DNA from: Limanda limanda
Taxonomy: Eukaryota > Chordata > Actinopteri > Pleuronectiformes > Pleuronectidae
Assembly (NCBI RefSeq): GCF_963576545.1
Contig: NC_083655.1
Coordinates: forward strand, 22,428,204 to 22,492,203
DNA length: 64,000 nt
Direction: 5' to 3'
In this document: in pieces, positions 26,069 through 38,993 of the stretch
Numbering within the stretch: the first letter of the stretch is position 1
How the letters are laid out: each line of letters opens with the position of its first letter
The notes under the pieces: model-generated
What the model was told of the DNA's origin: nothing
Databases searched by the model: none
The model's input: the letters and a program-made list of their open reading frames with translations, nothing else
Made by a program: the position numbers and the translations under genes

Positions 26069-29000
26069 CATTAATTAAGATTTCTGACTTTTTCATCACA
26101 TGTCAGCCCAAGTGTCAGAAAAGCGCTGGAAACAGGGAGATAAGCCTTTTTTGGAAGAAATGGTTAAATTCTTGAATTTTTCATCACACATCATCCCAAA
26201 CGTGACTAAACAGCTGGAGACGGGGAGATAAGCCTTTTTTGGAAGCAATGGTTAACATTTTGACTTTTTCATCACATATCAGCTCCAGTGTCAGAAAAGC
26301 GCTGGAAACAGGGAGATCTGCCTTTTTTTGGAAGAAAAGGTTAAATTCTTGAATTTTTCATCTCACATCATCCCAAATGTCACTAAACAGCTGGAAACGG
26401 GGAGATAAGCCTTTTTTGGAAGCATTGATTAAGATTTCTGACTTTTTCATCACATGTCAGCCCAAGTGTCAGAAAAGCGCTGGAAACAGGGAGATAAGCC
26501 TTTTTTGGAAGAAATGGTTAAATTCTTGAATTTTTCATCACACATCATCCCAAATGTCACTAAACAGCTGGAAACGGGGAGATAAGCCTTTTTTGGAAGC
26601 ATTGATTAAGATTTCTGACTTTTTCATCACATGTCAGCCCAAGTGTCAGAAAAGCGCTGGAAACAGGGAGATCTGCCTTTTTTTGGAAGAAAAGGTTATA
26701 TTCTTGAATTTTTCATCACACATCATCCCAAATGTCACTAAACAGCTGGAAACGGGGAGATAAGCCTTTTTTGGAAGCAATGGTTAACATTTTGACTTTT
26801 TCATCACATATCAGCTCCAGAGTCAGAAAAGCGCTGGAAACAGGTAGATCTGCCTTTTTTTGGAAGAAAAGGTTAAATTCTTGAATTTTTCATCACACAT
26901 CATCCCAAATGTCACTAAACAGCTGGAAACGGGGAGATAAGCCTTTTTTGGAAGCATTGATTAAGATTTCTGACTTTTTCATCACATGTCAGCCCAAGTG
27001 TCAGAAAAGAGCTGGAAACAGGGAGATAAGCCTTTTTTGGAAGAAATGGTTAAATTCTTGAATTTTTCATCACACATCATCCCAAATGTCACTAAACAGC
27101 TGGAAACGGGGAGAAAAGCCTTTTTTGGAAGCATTGATTAAGATTTCTGACTTTTTCATCACATGTCAGCCCAAGTGTCAGAAAAGCGCTGGAAACAGGG
27201 AGATAAGCCTTTTTTGGAAGAAATGGTTAAATTCTTGAATTTTTCATCACACATCATCCCAAATGTCACTAAACAGCTGGAAACAGGGAGATAAGCCTTT
27301 TTTGGAAGCATTGATTAAGATTTCTGACTTTTTCATCACATGTCAGCCCAAGTGTCAGAAAAGCGCTGGAAACAGGGAGATCTGCCTTTTTTTGGAAGAA
27401 AAGGTTATATTCTTGAATTTTTCATCACACATCATCCCAAATGTCACTAAACAGCTGGAAACGGGGAGATAAGCCTTTTTTGGAAGCATTGATTAAGATT
27501 TCTGACTTTTTCATCACATGTCAGCCCAAGTGTCAGAAAAGCGCTGGAAACAGGGAGATAAGCCTTTTTTGGAAGAAATGGTTAAATTCTTGAATTTTTC
27601 ATCACACATCATCCCAAATGTCACTAAACAGCTGGAAACGGGGAGATAAGCCTTTTTTGGAAGCATTGATTAAGATTTCTGACTTTTTCATCACATGTCA
27701 GCCCAAGTGTCAGAAAAGCGCTGGAAACAGGGAGATCTGCCTTTTTTTGGAAGAAAAGGTTATATTCTTGAATTTTTCATCACACATCATCCCAAATGTC
27801 ACTAAACAGCTGGAAACGGGGAGATCAGCCTTTTTTGGAAGCATTGATTAAGATTTCTGACTTTTTCATCACATGTCAGCCCAAGTGTCAGAAAAGCGCT
27901 GGAAACAGGGAGATCTGCCTTTTTTTGGAAGAAAAGGTTATATTCTTGAATTTTTCATCACACATCATCCCAAATGTCACTAAACAGCTGGAAACGGGGA
28001 GATAAGCCTTTTTTGGAAGCATTGATTAAGATTTCTGACTTTTTCATCACATGTCAGCCCAAGTGTCAGAAAAGCGCTGGAAACAGGGAGATAAGACTTT
28101 TTTGGAAGAAATGGTTAAATTCTTGAATTTTTCATCACACATCATCCCAAATGTCACTAAACAGCTGGAAACGGGGAGATAAGCCTTTTTTGGAAGCAAT
28201 GGTTAACATTTTGACTTTTTCATCACATATCAGCTCCAGTGTCAGAAAAGCGCTGGAAACAGGGAGATCTGCCTTTTTTTGAAAGAAAAGGTTAAATTCT
28301 TGAATTTTTCATTACACATCATCCCAAATGTCACTAAACAGCTGGCAACGGGGAGATAAGCCTTTTTTGGAAGCATTGATTAAGATTTCTGACTTTTTCA
28401 TCACATGTCAGCCCAAGTGTCAGAAAAGCGCTGGAAACAGGGAGATAAGCCTTTTTTGGAAGAAATGGTTAAATTCTTGAATTTTTCATCACACATCATC
28501 CCAAATGTCACTAAACAGCTGGAAACGGGGAGATAAGCCTTTTTTGGAAGCATTGATTAAGATTTCTTACTTTTTCATCTCATGTCAGCCCAAGTGTCAG
28601 AAAAGCGCTGGAAACAGGGAGATAAGCCTTTTTTGGAAGAAATGGTTAAATTCTTGAATTTTTCATCACATATCATCCCAAATGTCACTAAACAGCTGGA
28701 AACGGGGAGATAAGCCTTTTTTGGAAGCATTGATTAAGATTTCTGACTTTTTCATCACATGTCAGCCCAAGTGTCAGAAAAGCGCTGGAAACAGGGAGAT
28801 CTGCCTTTTTTTGGAAGAAAAGGTTGTATTCTTGAATTTTTCATCACACATCATCCCAAATGTCACTAAACAGCTGGAAACGGGGAGATAAGCCTTTTTT
28901 GGAAGCATTGATTAAGATTTCTGACTTTTTCATCACATGTCAGCCCAAGTGTCAGATAAGCGCTGGAAACAGGGAGATAAGCCTTTTTTGGAAGAAATGG

Positions 29001-29082
29001 TTAAATTCTTGAATTTTTCATCACACATCATCCCAAATGTCACTAAACAGCTGGAAACGGGGAGATAAGCCTTTTTTGGAAG
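26069..29082 (+). repeat. Higher-order block, 17 dimers (3,014 bp)
   Basis: This is the second copy of the preceding block, with the same marker order. CGTGACTAAAC lies at 26,201, AAAAGAGCTGG near 27,009, GGAGAAAAGCC near 27,112 and GATCAGCC near 27,826. It is three dimers shorter than its upstream neighbour. A private ACAGGGAGATAAG, which replaces the CpG of the A half, sits near 27,282. Confidence 0.8.
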
Positions 29083-30840
29083 CATTAATTAAGATTTCTG
29101 ACTTTTTCATCACATGTCAGCCCAAGTGTCAGAAAAGCGCTGGAAACAGGGAGATAAGCCTTTTTTGGAAGAAATGGTTAAATTCTTGAATTTTTCATCA
29201 CACATCATCCCAAACGTGACTAAACAGCTGGAGACGGGGAGATAAGCCTTTTTTGGAAGCAATGGTTAACATTTTGACTTTTTCATCACATATCAGCTCC
29301 AGTGTCAGAAAAGCGCTGGAAACAGGGAGATCTGCCTTTTTTTGGAAGAAAAGGTTAAATTCTTGAATTTTTCATCTCACATCATCCCAAATGTCACTAA
29401 ACAGCTGGAAACGGGGAGATAAGCCTTTTTTGGAAGCATTGATTAAGATTTCTGACTTTTTCATCACATGTCAGCCCAAGTGTCAGAAAAGCGCTGGAAA
29501 CAGGGAGATAAGCCTTTTTTGGAAGAAATGGTTAAATTCTTGAATTTTTCATCACACATCATCCCAAATGTCACTAAACAGCTGGAAACGGGGAGATAAG
29601 CCTTTTTTGGAAGCATTGATTAAGATTTCTGACTTTTTCATCACATGTCAGCCCAAGTGTCAGAAAAGCGCTGGAAACAGGGAGATCTGCCTTTTTTTGG
29701 AAGAAAAGGTTATATTCTTGAATTTTTCATCACACATCATCCCAAATGTCACTAAACAGCTGGAAACGGGGAGATAAGCCTTTTTTGGAAGCAATGGTTA
29801 ACATTTTGACTTTTTCATCACATATCAGCTCCAGAGTCAGAAAAGCGCTGGAAACAGGTAGATCTGCCTTTTTTTGGAAGAAAAGGTTAAATTCTTGAAT
29901 TTTTCATCACACATCATCCCAAATGTCACTAAACAGCTGGAAACGGGGAGATAAGCCTTTTTTGGAAGCATTGATTAAGATTTCTGACTTTTTCATCACA
30001 TGTCAGCCCAAGTGTCAGAAAAGAGCTGGAAACAGGGAGATAAGCCTTTTTTGGAAGAAATGGTTAAATTCTTGAATTTTTCATCACACATCATCCCAAA
30101 TGTCACTAAACAGCTGGAAACGGGGAGAAAAGCCTTTTTTGGAAGCATTGATTAAGATTTCTGACTTTTTCATCACATGTCAGCCCAAGTGTCAGAAAAG
30201 CGCTGGAAACAGGGAGATAAGCCTTTTTTGGAAGAAATGGTTAAATTCTTGAATTTTTCATCACACAACATCCCAAATGTCACTAAACAGCTGGAAACGG
30301 GGAGATAAGCCTTTTTTGGAAGCATTGATTAAGATTTCTGACTTTTTCATCACATGTCAGCCCAAGTGTCAGAAAAGCGCTGGAAACAGGGAGATCTGCC
30401 TTTTTTTGGAAGAAAAGGTTATATTCTTGAATTTTTCATCACACATCATCCCAAATGTCACTAAACAGCTGGAAACGGGGAGATAAGCCTTTTTTGGAAG
30501 CATTGATTAAGATTTCTGACTTTTTCATCACATGTCAGCCCAAGTGTCAGAAAAGCGCTGGAAACAGGGAGATAAGCCTTTTTTGGAAGAAATGGTTAAA
30601 TTCTTGAATTTTTCATCACACATCATCCCAAATGTCACTAAACAGCTGGAAACGGGGAGATAAGCCTTTTTTGGAAGCATTGATTAAGATTTCTGACTTT
30701 TTCATCACATGTCAGCCCAAGTGTCAGAAAAGCGCTGGAAACAGTGAGATCTGCCTTTTTTTGGAAGAAAAGGTTATATTCTTGAATTTTTCATCACACA
30801 TCATCCCAAATGTCACTAAACAGCTGGAAACGGGGAGATC
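29083..30840 (+). repeat. Third consecutive copy of the CGTGAC module
   Basis: The same marker run begins again: CGTGACTAAAC at 29,215, AAAAGAGCTGG near 30,023, GGAGAAAAGCC near 30,126 and GATCAGCC near 30,837. It then leads into the 5/6-dimer repeats of the next region, so it forms the junction between two higher-order families. One dimer has the private ACAGTGAGATC near 30,744. Confidence 0.75.
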
Positions 30841-33800
30841 AGCCTTTTTTGGAAGCAATGGTTAACATTTTGACTTTTTCATCACATATCAGCTCCAGTG
30901 TCAGAAAAGCGCTGGAAACAGGGAGATCTGCCTTTTTTTGGAAGAAAAGGTTAAATTCTTGAATTTTTCATCACACATCATCCCAAACGTCACTAAACAG
31001 CTGGAAACGGGGAGATAAGCCTTTTTTGGAAGCATTGATTAAGATTTCTGACTTTTTCATCACATGTCAGCCCAAGTGTCAGAAAAGCGCTGGAAACAGG
31101 GAGATAAGCCTTTTTTGGAAGAAATGGTTAAATTCTTGAATTTTTCATCACACATCATCCCAAATGTCACTAAACAGCTGGAAACGGGGAGATAAGCCTT
31201 TTTTGGAAGCATTGATTAAGATTTCTGACTTTTTCATCACATGTCAGCCCAAGTGTCAGAAAAGCGCTGGAAACAGGGAGATCTGCCTTTTTTTGGAAGA
31301 AAAGGTTATATTCTTGAATTTTTCATCACACATCATCCCAAATGTCACTAAACAGCTGGAAACGGGGAGATAAGCCTTTTTTGGAAGCATTGATTAAGAT
31401 TTCTGACTTTTTCATCACATGTCAGCCCAAGTGTCAGAAAAGCGCTGGAAACAGGGAGATAAGCCTTTTTTGGAAGAAATGGTTAAATTCTTGAATTTTT
31501 CATCACACATCATCCCAAATGTCACTAAACAGCTGGAAACGGGGAGATAAGCCTTTTTTGGAAGCATTGATTAAGATTTCTGACTTTTTCATCACATGTC
31601 AGCCCAAGTGTCAGAAAAGCGCTGGAAACAGGGAGATCTGCCTTTTTTTGGAAGAAAAGGTTATATTCTTGAATTTTTCATCACACATCATCCCAAATGT
31701 CACTAAACAGCTGGAAACGGGGAGATCAGCCTTTTTTGGAAGCAATGGTTAACATTTTGACTTCTTCATCACATATCAGCTCCAGTGTCAGAAAAGCGCT
31801 GGAAACAGGGAGATCTGCCTTTTTTTGGAAGAAAAGGTTAAATTCTTGAATTTTTCATCACACATCATCCCAAACGTCACTAAACAGCTGGAAACGGGGA
31901 GATAAGCCTTTTTTGGAAGCATTGATTAAGATTTCTGACTTTTTCATCACATGTCAGCCCAAGTGTCAGAAAAGCGCTGGAAACAGGGAGATAAGCCTTT
32001 TTTGGAAGAAATGGTTAAATTCTTGAATTTTTCATCACACATCATCCCAAATGTCACTAAACAGCTGGAAACGGGGAGATAAGCCTTTTTTGGAAGCATT
32101 GATTAAGATTTCTGACTTTTTCATCACATGTCAGCCCAAGTGTCAGAAAAGCGCTGGAAACAGGGAGATCTGCCTTTTTTTGGAAGAAAAGGTTATATTC
32201 TTGAATTTTTCATCACACATCATCCCAAATGTCACTAAACAGCTGGAAACGGGGAGATAAGCCTTTTTTGGAAGCAATGGTTAACATTTTGACTTTTTCA
32301 TCACATGTCAGCCCAAGTGTCAGAAAAGCGCTGGAAACAGGGAGATAAGCCTTTTTTGGAAGAAATGGTTAAATTCTTGAATTTTTCATCACACATCATC
32401 CCAAATGTCACTAAACAGCTGGAAACGGGGAGATAAGCCTTTTTTGGAAGCATTGATTAAGATTTCTGACTTTTTCATCACATGTCAGCCCAAGTGTCAG
32501 AAAAGCGCTGGAAACAGGGAGATCTGCCTTTTTTTGGAAGAAAAGGTTATATTCTTGAATTTTTCATCACACATCATCCCAAATGTCACTAAACAGCTGG
32601 AAACGGGGAGATAAGCCTTTTTTGGAAGCATTGATTAAGATTTTTGACTTTTTCATCACATGTCAGCCCAAGTGTCAGAAAAGCGCTGGAAACAGGGAGA
32701 TCTGCCTTTTTTTGGAAGAAAAGGTTATATTCTTGAATTTTTCATCACACATCATCCCAAATGTCACTAAAAAGCTGGAAACGGGGAGATCAGCCTTTTT
32801 TGGAAGCAATGGTTAACATTTTGACTTTTTCATCACATATCAGCTCCAGTGTCAGAAAAGCGCTGGAAACAGGGAGATCTGCCTTTTTTTGGAAGAAAAG
32901 GTTAAATTCTTGAATTTTTCATCACACATCATCCCAAACGTCACTAAACAGCTGGAAACGGGGAGATAAGCCTTTTTTGGAAGCATTGATTAAGATTTCT
33001 GACTTTTTCATCACATGTCAGCCCAAGTGTCAGAAAAGCGCTGGAAACAGGGAGATAAGCCTTTTTTGGAAGAAATGGTTAAATTCTTGAATTTTTCATC
33101 ACACATCATCCCAAATGTCACTAAACAGCTGGAAACGGGGAGATAAGCCTTTTTTGGAAGCATTGATTAAGATTTCTGACTTTTTCATCACATGTCAGCC
33201 CAAGTGTCAGAAAAGCGCTGGAAACAGGGAGATCTGCCTTTTTTTGGAAGAAAAGGTTATATTCTTGAATTTTTCATCACACATCATCCCAAATGTCACT
33301 AAACAGCTGGAAACGGGGAGATAAGCCTTTTTTGGAAGCAATGGTTAACATTTTGACTTTTTCATCACATGTCAGCCCAAGTGTCAGAAAAGCGCTGGAA
33401 ACAGGGAGATAAGCCTTTTTTGGAAGAAATGGTTAAATTCTTGAATTTTTCATCACACATCATCCCAAATGTCACTAAACAGCTGGAAACGGGGAGATAA
33501 GCCTTTTTTGGAAGCATTGATTAAGATTTCTGACTTTTTCATCACATGTCAGCCCAAGTGTCAGAAAAGCGCTGGAAACAGGGAGATCTGCCTTTTTTTG
33601 GAAGAAAAGGTTATATTCTTGAATTTTTCATCACACATCATCCCAAATGTCACTAAACAGCTGGAAACGGGGAGATCAGCCTTTTTTGGAAGCAATGGTT
33701 AACATTTTGACTTTTTCATCACATATCAGCTCCAGTGTCAGAAAAGCGCTGGAAACAGGGAGATCTGCCTTTTTTTGGAAGAAAAGGTTAAATTCTTGAA

Positions 33801-34205
33801 TTTTTCATCACACATCATCCCAAACGTCACTAAACAGCTGGAAACGGGGAGATAAGCCTTTTTTGGAAGCATTGATTAAGATTTCTGACTTTTTCATCAC
33901 ATGTCAGCCCAAGTGTCAGAAAAGCGCTGGAAACAGGGAGATCTGCCTTTTTTTGGAAGAAAAGGTTATATTCTTGAATTTTTCATCACACATCATCCCA
34001 AATGTCACTAAACAGCTGGAAACGGGGAGATAAGCCTTTTTTGGAAGCATTGATTAAGATTTCTGACTTTTTCATCACATGTCAGCCCAAGTGTCAGAAA
34101 AGCGCTGGAAACAGGGAGATAAGCCTTTTTTGGAAGAAATGGTTAAATTCTTGAATTTTTCATCACACATCATCCCAAATGTCACTAAACAGCTGGAAAC
34201 GGGGA
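30291..34205 (+). repeat. 5/6-dimer higher-order repeat, long copy 1 (3.9 kb)
   Basis: Units ending in GGGGAGATCAGCC followed by an A2 half close reading frames that begin at 30,632, 31,519, 32,583 and 33,469, spaced 887, 1,064 and 886 bp (5, 6 and 5 dimers). The following B half carries AAACGTCACTAAAC, which gains a CpG. The whole segment recurs 4,787-4,788 bp downstream. Diagnostic shared variants include AGATTTTTGACTT (32,639) and CACTAAAAAGCTGG (about 32,767). Confidence 0.85.
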
Positions 34206-35078
34206 GATAAGCCTTTTTTGGAAGCAATGGTTAACATTTTGACTTTTTCATCACATATCAGCTCCAGTGTCAGAAAAGCGCTGGAAACAGGGAGATCTGC
34301 CTTTTTTTGAAAGAAAAGGTTAAATTCTTGAATTTTTCATTACACATCATCCCAAATGTCACTAAACAGCTGGAAACGGGGAGATAAGCCTTTTTTGGAA
34401 GCATTGATTAAGATTTCTGACTTTTTCATCACATGTCAGCCCAAGTGTCAGAAAAGCGCTGGAAACAGGGAGATAAGCCTTTTTTGGAAGAAATGGTTAA
34501 ATTCTTGAATTTTTCATCACACATCATCCCAAATGTCACTAAACAGCTGGAAACGGGGAGATAAGCCTTTTTTGGAAGCATTGATTAAGATTTCTGACTT
34601 TTTCATCACATGTCAGCCCAAGTGTCAGAAAAGCGCTGGAAACAGGGAGATCTGCCTTTTTTTGGAAGAAAAGGTTATATTCTTGAATTTTTCATCACAC
34701 ATCATCCCAAATGTCACTAAACAGCTGGAAACGGGGAGATCAGCCTTTTTTGGAAGCAATGGTTAACATTTTGACTTTTTCATCACATATCAGCTCCAGT
34801 GTCAGAAAAGCGCTGGAAACAGGGAGATCTGCCTTTTTTTGGAAGAAAAGGTTAAATTCTTGAATTTTTCATCACACATCATCCCAAACGTCACTAAACA
34901 GCTGGAAACGGGGAGATAAGCCTTTTTTGGAAGCATTGATTAAGATTTCTGACTTTTTCATCACATGTCAGCCCAAGTGTCAGAAAAGCGCTGGAAACAG
35001 GGAGATAAGCCTTTTTTGGAAGAAATGGTTAAATTCTTGAATTTTTCATCACACATCATCCCAAATGTCACTAAACAG

Positions 35079-38000
35079 CTGGAAACGGGGAGATAAGCCT
35101 TTTTTGGAAGCATTGATTAAGATTTCTGACTTTTTCATCACATGTCAGCCCAAGTGTCAGAAAAGCGCTGGAAACAGGGAGATCTGCCTTTTTTTGGAAG
35201 AAAAGGTTATATTCTTGAATTTTTCATCACACATCATCCCAAATGTCACTAAACAGCTGGAAACGGGGAGATAAGCCTTTTTTGGAAGCATTGATTAAGA
35301 TTTCTGACTTTTTCATCACATGTCAGCCCAAGTGTCAGAAAAGCGCTGGAAACAGGGAGATAAGCCTTTTTTGGAAGAAATGGTTAAATTCTTGAATTTT
35401 TCATCACACATCATCCCAAATGTCACTAAACAGCTGGAAACGGGGAGATAAGCCTTTTTTGGAAGCATTGATTAAGATTTCTGACTTTTTCATCACATGT
35501 CAGCCCAAGTGTCAGAAAAGCGCTGGAAACAGGGAGATCTGCCTTTTTTTGGAAGAAAAGGTTATATTCTTGAATTTTTCATCACACATCATCCCAAATG
35601 TCACTAAACAGCTGGAAACGGGGAGATCAGCCTTTTTTGGAAGCAATGGTTAACATTTTGACTTTTTCATCACATATCAGCTCCAGTGTCAGAAAAGCGC
35701 TGGAAACAGGGAGATCTGCCTTTTTTTGGAAGAAAAGGTTAAATTCTTGAATTTTTCATCACACATCATCCCAAACGTCACTAAACAGCTGGAAACGGGG
35801 AGATAAGCCTTTTTTGGAAGCATTGATTAAGATTTCTGACTTTTTCATCACATGTCAGCCCAAGTGTCAGAAAAGCGCTGGAAACAGGGAGATAAGCCTT
35901 TTTTGGAAGAAATGGTTAAATTCTTGAATTTTTCATCACACATCATCCCAAATGTCACTAAACAGCTGGAAACGGGGAGATAAGCCTTTTTTGGAAGCAT
36001 TGATTAAGATTTCTGACTTTTTCATCACATGTCAGCCCAAGTGTCAGAAAAGTGCTGGAAACAGGGAGATCTGCCTTTTTTTGGAAGAAAAGGTTATATT
36101 CTTGAATTTTTCATCACACATCATCCCAAATGTCACTAAACAGCTGGAAACGGGGAGATAAGCCTTTTTTGGAAGCAATGGTTAACATTTTGACTTTTTC
36201 ATCACATGTCAGCCCAAGTGTCAGAAAAGCGCTGGAAACAGGGAGATAAGCCTTTTTTGGAAGAAATGGTTAAATTCTTGAATTTTTCATCACACATCAT
36301 CCCAAATGTCACTAAACAGCTGGAAACGGGGAGATAAGCCTTTTTTGGAAGCATTGATTAAGATTTCTGACTTTTTCATCACATGTCAGCCCAAGTGTCA
36401 GAAAAGCGCTGGAAACAGGGAGATCTGCCTTTTTTTGGAAGAAAAGGTTATATTCTTGAATTTTTCATCACACATCATCCCAAATGTCACTAAACAGCTG
36501 GAAACGGGGAGATCAGCCTTTTTTGGAAGCAATGGTTAACATTTTGACTTTTTCATCACATATCAGCTCCAGTGTCAGAAAAGCGCTGGAAACAGGGAGA
36601 TCTGCCTTTTTTTGGAAGAAAAGGTTAAATTCTTGAATTTTTCATCACACATCATCCCAAACGTCACTAAACAGCTGGAAACGGGGAGATAAGCCTTTTT
36701 TGGAAGCATTGATTAAGATTTCTGACTTTTTCATCACATGTCAGCCCAAGTGTCAGAAAAGCGCTGGAAACAGGGAGATAAGCCTTTTTTGGAAGAAATG
36801 GTTAAATTCTTGAATTTTTCATCACACATCATCCCAAATGTCACTAAACAGCTGGAAACGGGGAGATAAGCCTTTTTTGGAAGCATTGATTAAGATTTCT
36901 GACTTTTTCATCACATGTCAGCCCAAGTGTCAGAAAAGTGCTGGAAACAGGGAGATCTGCCTTTTTTTGGAAGAAAAGGTTATATTCTTGAATTTTTCAT
37001 CACACATCATCCCAAATGTCACTAAACAGCTGGAAACGGGGAGATAAGCCTTTTTTGGAAGCAATGGTTAACATTTTGACTTTTTCATCACATGTCAGCC
37101 CAAGTGTCAGAAAAGCGCTGGAAACAGGGAGATAAGCCTTTTTTGGAAGAAATGGTTAAATTCTTGAATTTTTCATCACACATCATCCCAAATGTCACTA
37201 AACAGCTGGAAACGGGGAGATAAGCCTTTTTTGGAAGCATTGATTAAGATTTCTGACTTTTTCATCACATGTCAGCCCAAGTGTCAGAAAAGCGCTGGAA
37301 ACAGGGAGATCTGCCTTTTTTTGGAAGAAAAGGTTATATTCTTGAATTTTTCATCACACATCATCCCAAATGTCACTAAACAGCTGGAAACGGGGAGATA
37401 AGCCTTTTTTGGAAGCATTGATTAAGATTTTTGACTTTTTCATCACATGTCAGCCCAAGTGTCAGAAAAGCGCTGGAAACAGGGAGATCTGCCTTTTTTT
37501 GGAAGAAAAGGTTATATTCTTGAATTTTTCATCACACATCATCCCAAATGTCACTAAAAAGCTGGAAACGGGGAGATCAGCCTTTTTTGGAAGCAATGGT
37601 TAACATTTTGACTTTTTCATCACATATCAGCTCCAGTGTCAGAAAAGCGCTGGAAACAGGGAGATCTGCCTTTTTTTGGAAGAAAAGGTTAAATTCTTGA
37701 ATTTTTCATCACACATCATCCCAAACGTCACTAAACAGCTGGAAACGGGGAGATAAGCCTTTTTTGGAAGCATTGATTAAGATTTCTGACTTTTTCATCA
37801 CATGTCAGCCCAAGTGTCAGAAAAGCGCTGGAAACAGGGAGATAAGCCTTTTTTGGAAGAAATGGTTAAATTCTTGAATTTTTCATCACACATCATCCCA
37901 AATGTCACTAAACAGCTGGAAACGGGGAGATAAGCCTTTTTTGGAAGCATTGATTAAGATTTCTGACTTTTTCATCACATGTCAGCCCAAGTGTCAGAAA

Positions 38001-38993
38001 AGCGCTGGAAACAGGGAGATCTGCCTTTTTTTGGAAGAAAAGGTTATATTCTTGAATTTTTCATCACACATCATCCCAAATGTCACTAAACAGCTGGAAA
38101 CGGGGAGATAAGCCTTTTTTGGAAGCAATGGTTAACATTTTGACTTTTTCATCACATGTCAGCCCAAGTGTCAGAAAAGCGCTGGAAACAGGGAGATAAG
38201 CCTTTTTTGGAAGAAATGGTTAAATTCTTGAATTTTTCATCACACATCATCCCAAATGTCACTAAACAGCTGGAAACGGGGAGATAAGCCTTTTTTGGAA
38301 GCATTGATTAAGATTTCTGACTTTTTCATCACATGTCAGCCCAAGTGTCAGAAAAGCGCTGGAAACAGGGAGATCTGCCTTTTTTTGGAAGAAAAGGTTA
38401 TATTCTTGAATTTTTCATCACACATCATCCCAAATGTCACTAAACAGCTGGAAACGGGGAGATCAGCCTTTTTTGGAAGCAATGGTTAACATTTTGACTT
38501 TTTCATCACATATCAGCTCCAGTGTCAGAAAAGCGCTGGAAACAGGGAGATCTGCCTTTTTTTGGAAGAAAAGGTTAAATTCTTGAATTTTTCATCACAC
38601 ATCATCCCAAACGTCACTAAACAGCTGGAAACGGGGAGATAAGCCTTTTTTGGAAGCATTGATTAAGATTTCTGACTTTTTCATCACATGTCAGCCCAAG
38701 TGTCAGAAAAGCGCTGGAAACAGGGAGATCTGCCTTTTTTTGGAAGAAAAGGTTATATTCTTGAATTTTTCATCACACATCATCCCAAATGTCACTAAAC
38801 AGCTGGAAACGGGGAGATAAGCCTTTTTTGGAAGCATTGATTAAGATTTCTGACTTTTTCATCACATGTCAGCCCAAGTGTCAGAAAAGCGCTGGAAACA
38901 GGGAGATAAGCCTTTTTTGGAAGAAATGGTTAAATTCTTGAATTTTTCATCACACATCATCCCAAATGTCACTAAACAGCTGGAAACGGGGAG
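35079..38993 (+). repeat. 5/6-dimer higher-order repeat, long copy 2 (3.9 kb)
   Basis: This is the second copy of 30,291-34,205, 27 dimers downstream. AGATTTTTGACTT lies at 37,426, exactly 4,787 bp from its partner, and CACTAAAAAGCTGG lies near 37,554. The two copies diverge after about 38,990, where a GTTGTATTC unit follows instead of an A2 unit. Private AAAGTGCTGG occurs at both 36,052 and 36,940 in this copy only, so a further 5-dimer (about 887 bp) duplication happened after the 4,787 bp event. Confidence 0.85.

Larger units (their letters stand above)
13430..30280 (+). repeat. Higher-order region 3: GTTGTATTC-rich cycles
   Basis: This region holds most units with AAAAGGTTGTATTC (for example near 13,579, 14,288, 15,174, 15,882, 17,833, 19,960, 20,313, 21,551, 25,810 and 28,824). 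It also holds A1 units with CATCTCATGTCAG (14,043, 14,929, 15,637, 19,712, 21,308, 25,563 and 28,577). A second module, headed by GCATTAATTAAG and AAACGTGACTAAAC, interrupts it repeatedly and is described separately. It is satellite throughout, with no gene. Confidence 0.8.
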
